NCBI RefSeq assembly: GCF_028553805.1
Contig: NZ_CP067140.1
Coordinates: 3,534,001-3,598,000 of the forward strand
DNA from: Paracoccus saliphilus
Lineage (GTDB): Bacteria > Pseudomonadota > Alphaproteobacteria > Rhodobacterales > Rhodobacteraceae
Length of the DNA: 64,000 nucleotides
Reading direction: 5' to 3'
The notes under the pieces are model-generated. The model was given only the letters and a program-made list of their open reading frames with translations, was not told the DNA's origin and did no database searches. Of the stretch, positions 39,430 through 47,648 are shown in pieces. A program made the position numbers and the translations under genes. Numbering within the stretch: position 1 is the stretch's first letter; every line of letters starts with the position of its first letter.

Positions 39430-40470
39430 ATGAACGACCTCGCCTGCCGCCTGCATGCGGCCCATGATCTGCGCATTGAAGATCTGCCCGAACCCGATGC
39501 CACGCCCGACATGGCGGTGGTCCGCGTGCTTCGGGGAGGCATCTGCGGATCGGACCTGCATTATTATCACGATGGTGGATTTGGCCCCGTCCGGGTCCGC
39601 GAACCGATCATCCTGGGCCACGAGGCCGCCGGGGTGATCGAGGCTGCACCTGCGGGTTCGCCGCTCAAGCCGGGGCAGTTGGTCGCGCTGTCGCCTTCGC
39701 GCCCTTGCGGAGAATGCGCATTCTGCCAGGCAGGACAGGAGCGGCATTGCATCGAGATGCGGTTTAACGGCTCTGCCATGCGGCTGCCGCATGAAAACGG
39801 ACTGTTCCGCACCCGGCTGGCCCATCCCGTGGCGCAGTGCCTGCCCTTGCCCGATCACGTCGAGGCAGAGGCCGCGGCAGGAGCGGAACCTCTGGCGGTC
39901 TGCCTGCACGCGCTGTCCCTGGCGCCTTCGCTGGAGGGGCAGCGCGTGCTGATCACCGGTGCCGGACCGATCGGGGCGATCTGTACCGCGTTGGCCCGCC
40001 TGCAAGGGGCGGAAGAGGTGATCGTGACCGATGTGCAGGATTTCACATTGGGGATTGCCGAAGAAATGGGAGCCCACCGGGTGGTAAACGTGGCGCGGAA
40101 ACCCGACGGGCTGGCCGAATACGCAACCGGCAAGGGCCGGATCGACGTGGTTCTGGAATGTTCCGCCAATCAGCACGCCATCGCGCAGGCGATCGGCGTT
40201 ACCCGTCCGCAGGGCAGCGTGGTGCAAATCGGCGTCGGCGGGACGGTTCCGCTGCCCCTCAACCTGATCGTCGGCAAGGAACTGCGGTTTTTCGGCACCC
40301 ATCGTTTCGACAGAGAATTTGCAGATGCCGTCGATATGATCTCCAAGGGTAGGATCGACCTGTCGCCGATGGTGACGAAGGTACTGCCCGCGCGCGAGGC
40401 TGTGCGGGCCTTCGACCTGGCCGGGGATCGGGCCCGGGCGGTCAAGGTGCAACTGGATTTCGCGGCATAA
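39430..40470 (+). CDS. zinc-dependent alcohol dehydrogenase, L-idonate/L-gulonate 5-dehydrogenase type
   Basis: A 346-residue medium-chain dehydrogenase. Catalytic zinc ligands appear in GGICGSDLHYYHDGG and LGHEAAG; the structural zinc loop is CGECAFCQAGQERHC. The NAD-binding loop is VLITGAGPIGAICTALA (about residue 174). ELRFFGTHRFDREFADAV resembles L-idonate 5-dehydrogenases, which oxidise the C5 hydroxyl of hexonates. Next to uxuA, oxidation of L-gulonate to fructuronate, or of L-idonate to 5-ketogluconate, are both plausible; sequence alone does not choose. Starts one base after the dctM stop and is in the same operon. Confidence 0.85.
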   Translation: MNDLACRLHAAHDLRIEDLPEPDATPDMAVVRVLRGGICGSDLHYYHDGGFGPVRVREPIILGHEAAGVIEAAPAGSPLKPGQLVALSPSRPCGECAFCQAGQERHCIEMRFNGSAMRLPHENGLFRTRLAHPVAQCLPLPDHVEAEAAAGAEPLAVCLHALSLAPSLEGQRVLITGAGPIGAICTALARLQGAEEVIVTDVQDFTLGIAEEMGAHRVVNVARKPDGLAEYATGKGRIDVVLECSANQHAIAQAIGVTRPQGSVVQIGVGGTVPLPLNLIVGKELRFFGTHRFDREFADAVDMISKGRIDLSPMVTKVLPAREAVRAFDLAGDRARAVKVQLDFAA

Positions 40471-40472
40471 AA

Positions 40473-40568
40473 CGGCCGGGGGCTGTCTGCCCCCGTCGCC
40501 GGTGGTTCTCTAGAACCGGCGGCGCGCCTGACGGCAACCCCGGAAGGTATTTGGGCAAAGAAGAAGAG
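40473..40568 (+). repeat. GC-rich stem repeat, copy c
   Basis: Between the dehydrogenase and uxuA. GGCCGGGGGCTGTCTGCCCC, a second stem CCGGTGGTTCTCTAGAACCG, then CCCCGGAAGGTATTTGGGCA and AAGAAGAAG. Two stems plus tail, as in the copy at 53,975. It separates two genes of one operon. Confidence 0.65.
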
Positions 40569-40609
40569 CGGATCCGGCATCTGCGATCCGCTGCGTTGAG
40601 GAGAATGAG

Positions 40610-41818
40610 ATGAGACATGTTTGGCGGTGGTTCGGACCGAATGATCGGGTATCCATCGATGACATGATGCAGACCGGGGTGCAGGGCGTGGTGACCGCGC
40701 TGCATCATGTTCAAAGCGGCGCGCTCTGGACGCCCGAGGAAATCGCAATGCGGCAAGGGCAGATCGCCGCGATGAAGGATGGCACGCCATCCGGCCTGAA
40801 ATGGGAGGTGGTCGAGAGCCTGCCGGTCAGCGAGGCGATCAAGACGCAAAGCGGAGACTGGCGCGCGCATGTCGAGAACTGGATCGCCTCGATGCGGAAC
40901 CTGAAGGCGGCGGGCATCGAGGTGATCTGCTACAACTTCATGCCGGTGCTGGACTGGACCCGCACGGACCTGGCATGGCGGCGGCCAAATGGTGCGACCT
41001 GCATGCGCTTCGATTTCACCGATTTCGCGGCTTTCGACATCCATATCCTCAAGCGCGCAGGCGCCGCCGAGGATTTCCCCGAGGATATCCGCGACGAGGC
41101 TGCCCGCCGGTTTGCTGCCATGGACGAAGCGCGGCGCGAGCAATTGGCCGGGAATGTGGTCTTCGGTCTACCCGGAGCGGCGGAGAATTTCAGCCTGCAG
41201 GATGTGCGTGATCTTCTGGACAGCTATGCGCCCGTAACCGACGAGGTGCTGCGCCGGAATTTCCATGATTTTCTCGAACAGGTCGCCCCCGTCGCGCAAG
41301 AGATTGGCGTGCGGCTGTGCTGTCATCCCGACGATCCGCCCTTCGGCCTGCTCGGCCTGCCCCGCGTCATGTCCACCGAGGCCGATTACGCCGAGCGCCT
41401 TGCCGCCGTCGATCTGTCCGCGAACGGGATCACGCTCTGCTCGGGTTCACTGGGCGCGCGTCCCGATAACGACCTTCCCGGCATGATGGAGCGCTTTGGC
41501 GCGCGGGTGCATTTCCTGCATCTGCGCAATGTCCGGCGCGATGGCGATGCGATCCGCGGCTCTTTCTTCGAGGACGAACATCTGGGTGGTCAGACCGACA
41601 TGGTGGCGCTGGTCGCCTCGGTTCTGCGCGAGGAGGAACGGCGGCGCAAGACCGGCCGCGCGGATGCGGCGATCCCGATGCGGCCAGATCACGGGCAGGA
41701 CATTCTTGACGATATCGGCCGCGGGGGGCAGCCGGGATACCCGGCCATCGGGCGCCTCAAGGGGCTGGCCGAACTGCGCGGGGTCGAGGCGGCGCTGACC
41801 CATCGGGGGACCGCCTGA
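40610..41818 (+). CDS. uxuA: mannonate dehydratase
   Basis: A 402-residue TIM-barrel enzyme that dehydrates D-mannonate to 2-keto-3-deoxygluconate, which enters the Entner-Doudoroff route. MRHVWRWFGPNDRVSIDDM is the family start; GIEVICYNFMPVLDWTRTDL, RLCCHPDDPPFGLLGLPR (metal-ligand Cys/His) and FLHLRNVRR (His) hold active-site residues; IPMRPDHGQDIL near the C-terminus completes the site. Length is typical. GAGGAGAATGAG precedes the ATG. Fructuronate reductase (uxuB) is absent from the window, so it must be encoded elsewhere or replaced. Confidence 0.95.
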   Translation: MRHVWRWFGPNDRVSIDDMMQTGVQGVVTALHHVQSGALWTPEEIAMRQGQIAAMKDGTPSGLKWEVVESLPVSEAIKTQSGDWRAHVENWIASMRNLKAAGIEVICYNFMPVLDWTRTDLAWRRPNGATCMRFDFTDFAAFDIHILKRAGAAEDFPEDIRDEAARRFAAMDEARREQLAGNVVFGLPGAAENFSLQDVRDLLDSYAPVTDEVLRRNFHDFLEQVAPVAQEIGVRLCCHPDDPPFGLLGLPRVMSTEADYAERLAAVDLSANGITLCSGSLGARPDNDLPGMMERFGARVHFLHLRNVRRDGDAIRGSFFEDEHLGGQTDMVALVASVLREEERRRKTGRADAAIPMRPDHGQDILDDIGRGGQPGYPAIGRLKGLAELRGVEAALTHRGTA

Positions 41819-41842
41819 CGCGGTCTTGTCGAACGCGCCGGG

Positions 41843-42691
41843 TCAACCGGTGCGTTCGGGGCTGGCCAGCATCACATCGATATCCCGCGATTTCATCTGT
41901 TCGATCAGCGCCGGGGGCGTGCCGTCGTCCACGATGACCAGATCGAATTTTTCCAACGGCTCCATGGCATGGAGGGCGCGGCGCTCGAATTTCGTGTGAT
42001 CGGCCAGCAGCACGCGCTTGGCGGCGCTGTCAAACATGGCGCGCTTGGTTTCGACCATGTCCGGGCTTTGATGGAAAACCATTCCATCGGTAATCGCGGA
42101 CATCGACAGGAAGACCAGATCGGCCCGCAGGCGGCGGATCTCGGCAGTGGTGCCGGGCCCCATGAATGCGTTGCACCAATGATGGAACTGTCCGCCCAGC
42201 CCCAGCAAGGTGAGATCACGAATATCCTTGAGCGCGTTCATCAGGGCGATGGAATTGGTGATGGCAGTCAGCGGCACCTTGGCGGCCAGATGCGGGACCA
42301 TGCGGAACACGGTGGTGGAATCGTCGAAGAACACCGCCTGCCCTGGCTCGATGATCCGGGCGGCGGCGGCGGCGATGGCGGATTTCTCGGCGGCCTGCCT
42401 CGTGTCGCGATAGGCGTCGCTGGCCTCGATCAGGCTGGTGGGGGCGGCAGAGACGATGCCGCGCGTCTTGCGCAAGAGCCCCCGGCTGGCGAGGTCGTCC
42501 AGGTCGCGATGGGCGGTCATCAGGCTGATGCCGAAACGCTCGGTCAGGTCCTCGATCCGCATCGTGCCCTCGGCCATGACCGCCTCGGCGATCATCTGGC
42601 GACGGGCGATCTGGCGGGCCTGGCGGCTGTCACTGGGCAGGTCATCAGTGACAAGCCGTTCTATCGGGGCCTGATCCGGGCTGTCTGTCAT
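41843..42691 (-). CDS. DeoR family transcriptional regulator next to the erythritol importer
   Basis: A 282-residue regulator with an unusually long polar N-terminus of about 27 residues. The winged helix has RIEDLTERFGISLMTAHRDL and LLRKTRG; the sensor domain has FFDDSTTVF, AITNSIALM and LLADHTKFERRAL. The recognition helix (TAHRDLDDL) is very like that of the DeoR gene at 56,334 (TIHRDLDDL), so the two are paralogues that flank the erythritol region. It is last in the reverse-strand importer operon and convergent with uxuA. The sensed molecule is unknown. Confidence 0.88.
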   Translation of the reverse strand: MTDSPDQAPIERLVTDDLPSDSRQARQIARRQMIAEAVMAEGTMRIEDLTERFGISLMTAHRDLDDLASRGLLRKTRGIVSAAPTSLIEASDAYRDTRQAAEKSAIAAAAARIIEPGQAVFFDDSTTVFRMVPHLAAKVPLTAITNSIALMNALKDIRDLTLLGLGGQFHHWCNAFMGPGTTAEIRRLRADLVFLSMSAITDGMVFHQSPDMVETKRAMFDSAAKRVLLADHTKFERRALHAMEPLEKFDLVIVDDGTPPALIEQMKSRDIDVMLASPERTG

Positions 42692-42760
42692 GCGTCTTTC
42701 TCCTGCCCGTCATCCGGTGGCAATGCCATAACAGGATAGCCTGACCCGCCGGAAGGGAAA

Positions 42761-42782
42761 GGGGCGCAGCTAACCGCGCCCC
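42761..42782 (-). terminator. possible terminator after the importer binding-protein gene
   Basis: Reverse strand: GGGGCGC, eight-base loop, GCGCCCC, then TTTCCCTTCC. The stem is short and the T-tract interrupted, so readthrough into the DeoR gene is likely. Confidence 0.45.
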
Positions 42783-42789
42783 CTGCCCG

Positions 42790-43737
42790 TCACTGTTCAA
42801 GCACGAAGGGCGAAGTCATCTGATCGACATTGTCTGCGGTGATCAGGATACAGTCGAAAAGCTGCTTCTCCATCTCGACGCCGGTTTCACCGTTCTTGAT
42901 GAAATTGTCGGCCTGGCGGACCGCCTCTTCGGAAAAGACCGCAACGGGCTGCAGGACGGTATATTGCATCTCGCCGGCCTTGACCGCCTCGACCGCATCG
43001 GGAGAGCCGTCAAAACCGCCGACCTTGACCTGATCCAGCTTGCCCGCCTCTTTCAGCGCGGCGATGGCGCCAAGCGCCATCTCGTCATTGCCCGAGATCA
43101 CCCCGATGATGTCGGGATTAGCCTGCAGCATGGATTGCATCTTCTGATAGCCCTGGGTGCGATCCCAGTTGGCGACCTCCTGATCGGCCTTTTCCAGGTC
43201 CGGATACTGGGTCAGCACCGTCTCGAAACCGTTCGAGCGAGTCGCGGCGTTGTTGTCCGAAGGCGCGCCGAACAGTTCGACATAGCTGCCACTGTCACCC
43301 ACAGCCTCGACCCATGCCTGCGCGCCAAGTGCCGCACCCTGCGCATTGTTCGAGACAAGCTGCGCCTCGGCGAGACCTTCCTGGTTGATCTCGGCATTGA
43401 CGAGGAAGACAGGGATGCCCGCATCGACGGCCTTCTTGACCGCACCGACCGAGCCATCGGCATTGGCCGGATCGAGGATGATCGCCGCCGACTGGTTGGT
43501 GATCGCGGTGTCGATCAAGGTGCTTTCGGTATTGGTATCGCCTTTATGCGCGGCGACATTGGCCTCATAGCCCAGTTCTTCGGCGGTCGCCTTTGCGACC
43601 TCGCCCTCGGTGAACCAATAGGGGTTTGCCGGATCGTTGACGATAATCGTCATCAGTCCTTCGGCCCATGCCGAGCCTGCCATCAGCGGCAGGCTTGCGG
43701 TGGCGGCCAGCATAAGGCGGCGCGTCATCTTCATCAT
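42790..43737 (-). CDS. eryG: sugar/polyol ABC transporter substrate-binding protein
   Basis: A 315-residue periplasmic binding protein of the ribose/LacI-like class. The signal peptide runs MMKMTRRLMLAATASLPLMA and is cleaved after SAWA. The mature part has MTIIVNDPANPYWFTEGEVA, IILDPANADGSVGAVKKA, VISGNDEMALGAIAAL and VGGFDGSPDAVEAV, the two-lobed fold signatures. Sited in the erythritol locus, it probably binds erythritol or a related tetritol; the symbol follows Rhizobium leguminosarum usage as I remember it. GGGAGAGAG precedes the ATG. The gene follows the permease after a stable hairpin. Confidence 0.85.
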   Translation of the reverse strand: MMKMTRRLMLAATASLPLMAGSAWAEGLMTIIVNDPANPYWFTEGEVAKATAEELGYEANVAAHKGDTNTESTLIDTAITNQSAAIILDPANADGSVGAVKKAVDAGIPVFLVNAEINQEGLAEAQLVSNNAQGAALGAQAWVEAVGDSGSYVELFGAPSDNNAATRSNGFETVLTQYPDLEKADQEVANWDRTQGYQKMQSMLQANPDIIGVISGNDEMALGAIAALKEAGKLDQVKVGGFDGSPDAVEAVKAGEMQYTVLQPVAVFSEEAVRQADNFIKNGETGVEMEKQLFDCILITADNVDQMTSPFVLEQ

Positions 43738-43790
43738 TGTCTCTCTCCCTTCGGGTTGGTGGTTCTGCCGTTTTACCGGACAGGGGGTGG

Positions 43791-43816
43791 CGCCCGGGCT
43801 TGCCATTGCCCGGGCG
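43791..43816 (-). other. intergenic hairpin between permease and binding-protein genes
   Basis: A perfect 9-bp stem (CGCCCGGGC, loop TTGCCATT, GCCCGGGCG) without T-tract. It probably protects or processes the mRNA so that the binding protein downstream is made in excess. Confidence 0.5.
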
Positions 43817-43831
43817 ATGATTCCCGGAGCG

Positions 43832-44875
43832 TCAGCTCTTGCGGCCGCCGCGCCCGTATTGCAGCGAGTTCATCAGCACGGCCAGCACGATCACGGCGCC
43901 GGTAAAGACGGTCTGCCAATAGGAGGACACGCCGATGATCACGAGCCCGTCCGACAGGAAACCGATCACGAAAGCCCCCAGCATGGTGCCGCGCACGGTG
44001 CCACGGCCACCGGTCAGGGCCGCACCCCCGATCACCACGGCGGCTATGGCCGTCAGCTCATAGGTGGTGCCCGCAGTGGGTCCAGCCGAGGTAAGTTGCG
44101 AGGACAGGACCAGCCCGGCAATGGCCGAAAGGACGCCCGACAGCGTATAGACGGTGATCTTGACCCGGCGGGTCGGCACGCCCGACAGTTCGGCGGCGCG
44201 TTCATTGCCGCCCGAGGCATAGAGCCAGCGCCCGAAGGACGACCGCGACAGCATCAACCCGGCGATGATCGCCATCGCCGCCAGCACCAGCACCGAAATC
44301 GGGATGCCCGCGATGCGGTTGAAGCCGAGCCAGTCGAAGCCTGTATTACCCAGTTCTGGCCGCCCCGACAGGTTGTTATAGGTCAGGCCGTTGGTCATCA
44401 GCAGCGCGATGCCGCGGGCCACATACATGACGCCAAGCGTGGCGACGAAGGCCGGGACCTTGAAGATCGAGACCAGCACACCGTTGACCGCCCCGACCAG
44501 CGCCCCCAGCACGCAGGTCAGCACGACGACGGCCCAGACCGGCGGATAGAAGATCACGCCCATAGCCTGCAACTCGATCCCCTGCATCATCGCGCCGGCG
44601 CTGACGCCCGCCAATGCGAGGATCGAGCCCACGGACAGGTCGATGCCGCCGCTCAGGATGACCAGAAGCATGCCGATGGCAAGCAGACCATAGATCGCCA
44701 CATGGCTGGACATGATCAGGAAGTTGCCGATGGTGAAGTAATTCGGCGACATCAGCGAAAACACCGCGATGATCAGGATCAGCGCGAAGAAGGCCCGCCC
44801 CTCCAGCAGCAGGCGGGCGATATCGAGTTTCTTCGCCTGTCCGTCCGAGGCGCGGTTCGTTGTGGTATCCGACAT
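43832..44875 (-). CDS. eryF: sugar/polyol ABC transporter permease (RbsC-like)
   Basis: A 347-residue inner-membrane permease of the BPD_transp_2 (RbsC/AraH) family with eight to ten hydrophobic helices. ILSGGIDLSVGSILALAGV is the conserved RbsC loop, and GNERAAELSGVPTRRVKITVY the EAA-like ATPase contact. GGAALTGGRGTVRGTMLGA is also diagnostic. Encoded between the ATPase and binding-protein genes in the erythritol importer operon. The symbol follows Rhizobium leguminosarum eryEFG, from memory. Confidence 0.87.
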   Translation of the reverse strand: MSDTTTNRASDGQAKKLDIARLLLEGRAFFALILIIAVFSLMSPNYFTIGNFLIMSSHVAIYGLLAIGMLLVILSGGIDLSVGSILALAGVSAGAMMQGIELQAMGVIFYPPVWAVVVLTCVLGALVGAVNGVLVSIFKVPAFVATLGVMYVARGIALLMTNGLTYNNLSGRPELGNTGFDWLGFNRIAGIPISVLVLAAMAIIAGLMLSRSSFGRWLYASGGNERAAELSGVPTRRVKITVYTLSGVLSAIAGLVLSSQLTSAGPTAGTTYELTAIAAVVIGGAALTGGRGTVRGTMLGAFVIGFLSDGLVIIGVSSYWQTVFTGAVIVLAVLMNSLQYGRGGRKS

Positions 44876-44902
44876 GGGGTAATTCCCTCTCGCTCTCGTT
44901 CT

Positions 44903-46447
44903 TCAGGCGGCCACGGACTCGCCCGAGGCGGCCATGATCTCTTCCTTGGTGACGGTGGAATCGAATTCGGCCGAGACATGGCCCTTGTGCATGACGATGA
45001 TCCGATGCGCGACCGACAGGCACTCGCCGACCTCCGAGGTCGAGTAGAGCACCGCAAGCCCTTGTTTCGCCCCCTCGGCCAGCAGTCTGAACACCTCGGC
45101 CTTGGCACCGATGTCGATGCCACGCGACGGTTCGTCCAGCATGATGACGCGGGGTTTCGTGGCCAGTATCTTGCCGATCACCACCTTCTGCTGGTTGCCG
45201 CCCGACAGCGAACCTATAGACGCGTCAGGGCCATCGGTCTTGACGGTCACCTCGCGGATGCTGTCGCCGATCAGCGCCTTCTCGGCGCGGGTCTGCGTGA
45301 ACAGCCCACGGGTGAAGCTGCGGATCGAGGCAAGCGACAGGTTCTGCCCGACGCTCATGGTCTGCACGAGCCCGTCGCGCTGGCGATCCTCGGGCACCAG
45401 TGCCAGACCGCGCGCGATCCGCTCGCCGATGGACAGATGCGACACTTCGCGGCCTTCCAGCACGATCTCGCCGCTGGTGGCCTTCAATCGCCCGGCGACA
45501 GCCTCCAGCAATTCGGTCCGCCCCGCCCCCATCAGTCCATAGATGCAAACGATCTCGCCCGCGCGGACATCCAGGGACATCCCGTCCACCAGATCGACAC
45601 CAGAAGCGTCCGGGACCGACAGGTTGCGGATCGACAATGCGACCTCGCCCTTGTCATAGCCTTCTGGCGGGGAACCCAGATCGTAATTCTCGCCCACCAT
45701 GTTGCGAACGATCCATTCCAGGTCGATCTCGGCGCGCGGCGCATAGGCCGTCATGTTGCCGTCGCGCAGTACCACCGCGTGATCGGTGATGGTCAGCGCT
45801 TCTTCCAGGTGATGCGAGATATAGACGATCGACACGCCCTTTGCGGTCAGATCGCGGATCACCTTGAACAGCACCTCGACCTCGCTGGCCGAAAGCGCCG
45901 AGGTCGGCTCGTCCATGATCAGGATGCGGCTATTGACCGACAGGGCGCGGGCGATCTCGACGATCTGCTGCTGACCGAGGCGCAGTTCCTCAACCGGAGT
46001 CAGCGGGTCGATATCCTCTTCAAGCTCTTCCATCAGCTTTCGGGTCTGCCGTTCTTCCTCGGAGAAATCGACGCCGGTGGTGGTTCTGATCTCGCGCCCC
46101 ATGAAGATATTGTCGCGCACCGTCATGTTCGGAGCCAGCGACAGTTCCTGGTGGATGATCGAGATGCCGAGGTCGCGGGCACCGGCTGCATTGCCGAAAG
46201 TTACGGGCTGGCCATCAAGGATGATTTCGCCGGAAGTCGGCTGGATCACACCTGAAAGGACCTTCATCAGCGTCGATTTACCGGCACCGTTTTCACCGAA
46301 CAGCGTGGTGACCTGGCCGCGATGGATGTCGAAGTTCACACCTTTCAGCGCGTGGACATTGCCATAGGACTTGGCGACATTGCGGGCGGCAAGCACGACC
46401 TCCTGCAGGTCGGGGCGCGCGTCGGGGATGGGGGCTTCGGGGCTCAT
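44903..46447 (-). CDS. eryE: sugar/polyol ABC transporter ATP-binding protein, double domain (RbsA-like)
   Basis: A 514-residue ATPase with two nucleotide-binding domains in one chain, as in RbsA/MglA. Domain 1: Walker A LFGENGAGKSTLMKVL, then LGISIIHQELSLAP, the signature LRLGQQQIVEIARAL (degenerate, as in the family) and LIMDEPTSAL. Domain 2: CIYGLMGAGRTELLEAV, LSGGNQQKVVIGKIL and VIMLDEPSRGID. It overlaps the DUF2291 gene by four bases and lies 27 bases before the permease gene. With EryF-like permease and EryG-like binding protein it forms the importer. Confidence 0.88.
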   Translation of the reverse strand: MSPEAPIPDARPDLQEVVLAARNVAKSYGNVHALKGVNFDIHRGQVTTLFGENGAGKSTLMKVLSGVIQPTSGEIILDGQPVTFGNAAGARDLGISIIHQELSLAPNMTVRDNIFMGREIRTTTGVDFSEEERQTRKLMEELEEDIDPLTPVEELRLGQQQIVEIARALSVNSRILIMDEPTSALSASEVEVLFKVIRDLTAKGVSIVYISHHLEEALTITDHAVVLRDGNMTAYAPRAEIDLEWIVRNMVGENYDLGSPPEGYDKGEVALSIRNLSVPDASGVDLVDGMSLDVRAGEIVCIYGLMGAGRTELLEAVAGRLKATSGEIVLEGREVSHLSIGERIARGLALVPEDRQRDGLVQTMSVGQNLSLASIRSFTRGLFTQTRAEKALIGDSIREVTVKTDGPDASIGSLSGGNQQKVVIGKILATKPRVIMLDEPSRGIDIGAKAEVFRLLAEGAKQGLAVLYSTSEVGECLSVAHRIIVMHKGHVSAEFDSTVTKEEIMAASGESVAA

Positions 46448-47115
46448 TTTACCTCCAGCGCGACGGGGGTGATCATCCAGTTCTTTGGGTTGATCAACCG
46501 GAATGCACCGGTGACGGTGATGGTCTTACCCGACAGGCCGGCAGTATCGATCCCGTCCAGAACGGCAGCTTTCATGGCGCGGTTGATGGCAGAGCCCGCG
46601 TCCTGGTATTCGATCTGGTTCTTGAACTGGCCAAAGGCGATATCGCCCGGCGCGTCGCGCAACTCGGTGCCGTTGATGGCCGGGCCGGTCTGGACGCGGA
46701 CGGTGATCTCTTCGGACACCCCTTCGGCGGTCAGCGTATACACCCCGGACTTGCCCTCACCCACAACGCCCGTCACCGTGACTGGCAAGATCGCCCCGGT
46801 CGAGGCGGGGGTGCCGTATTCTTCGGCGGCCGCGTTCTTGTCGGCCAGCACGGCAGGGGCCAAGGTGGCGGCATCGACGGCATTTTCCTGTACGAAAGCC
46901 TGAATGCGCGGGAACTCCCCTTCTCCATAGCTATCGGGCGAGAAGGCCTGCTGACGGGCATCGGCTTCGGAACCGATCTGTACGACAGTTGTGTCGACTA
47001 CGATGCCAACGGCTACAGCAGCGGCGAACGCAAGGCTGACGATCAACCCGCGCCGCGAGGACGCCGGAGCTTTCGGGGCCGGGGTGGACGAGGTCGGGGC
47101 GGTGCTCTGGGTCAT
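46444..47115 (-). CDS. DUF2291 family membrane-anchored periplasmic protein
   Basis: A 223-residue protein with a Pro/Ala-rich cytoplasmic N-terminus of about 22 residues, one membrane segment (GLIVSLAFAAAVAVGIVV, about 23-40) and a periplasmic domain. The domain contains VTGVVGEGKSGVYTLTAEG, RVQTGPAINGTELRDAPG, FGQFKNQIEYQDAGSAINR and GAFRLINPKNWMITPVAL, the DUF2291 pattern, which I recall beside RbsABC-type and erythritol transporters. Function unknown; its position as first gene, coupled to the ATPase gene by ATGA, suggests a transporter accessory. GAGGC eight bases before the ATG sets the start. Confidence 0.82.
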   Translation of the reverse strand: MTQSTAPTSSTPAPKAPASSRRGLIVSLAFAAAVAVGIVVDTTVVQIGSEADARQQAFSPDSYGEGEFPRIQAFVQENAVDAATLAPAVLADKNAAAEEYGTPASTGAILPVTVTGVVGEGKSGVYTLTAEGVSEEITVRVQTGPAINGTELRDAPGDIAFGQFKNQIEYQDAGSAINRAMKAAVLDGIDTAGLSGKTITVTGAFRLINPKNWMITPVALEVK

Positions 47116-47648
47116 GATACAGCCTCGGAATGATTGGGGGCGGAGACGGCGCGGCAAGCGCAGAACCGGTTGGCACGGGATATTCTGGGCATACGCATGA
47201 TCTCCTCCCTACAAGCCGGATGCGGCACCCTCCTCGGCGCACGCGAACCGGCATTCATGCTATAACAATGATATAATCACAGTCAATAGAGATAAATATA
47301 CCCCAGAAATCGGCCGCACTCGAGAAGCAGCCATCGATCGCAAAACCGGCAACCACGGAACCGCTACCCACCGGCCCCTCCCTCACATACAATGCAATAT
47401 TCGGTAAATTTTGCATAGCACCTTATCCCTCCAGGGCAGGCGGCATTCCCCTCGAATCACGCCACACCCCTCCTTGATACGAGATTACCTGAAATTAATT
47501 TCTAGGTCTGCAAAATAATACATTCACTGTGAGATAATTATGATATATAAATATCCGCAAGCCTAGCGGGCCGCCAAGAACTCGGCGACGCCCAAGCGGA
47601 GGGGAAGAGCAATGAATGGCAAAGCCAGGGAAACGGCAGAGGAATCCC
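47116..47648. promoter_or_regulatory. divergent control region between importer operon and eryA
   Basis: About 530 bases without a gene, with AT-rich islands at 47,255-47,300 and 47,390-47,560 in otherwise GC-rich DNA. It holds the promoters of both divergent operons. On the reverse strand CTGTGATTATATCATTGT occurs at about 47,266-47,283, and on the forward strand CTGTGAGATAATTATGAT at 47,527-47,544. Both begin CTGTGA and are AT-rich behind it, so they may be related regulator sites. EryD is the obvious candidate ligand; this is inference. Confidence 0.55.
47392..47416. promoter_or_regulatory. dyad in the eryA/importer control region
   Basis: ATGCAA and TTGCAT, an exact inverted pair separated by 13 bases of AT-rich sequence, centred midway between the two divergent operons. 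Plausible site for a dimeric regulator. Confidence 0.4.

Noticed and set aside
43637-46255. Open frame of 872 codons antisense to the sugar ABC transporter genes
   Set aside because: It is the mirror of codon bias in a GC-rich operon. The opposite strand has complete permease and ATPase motifs, and the antisense product is low-complexity, rich in His, Arg, Gln and Asp.
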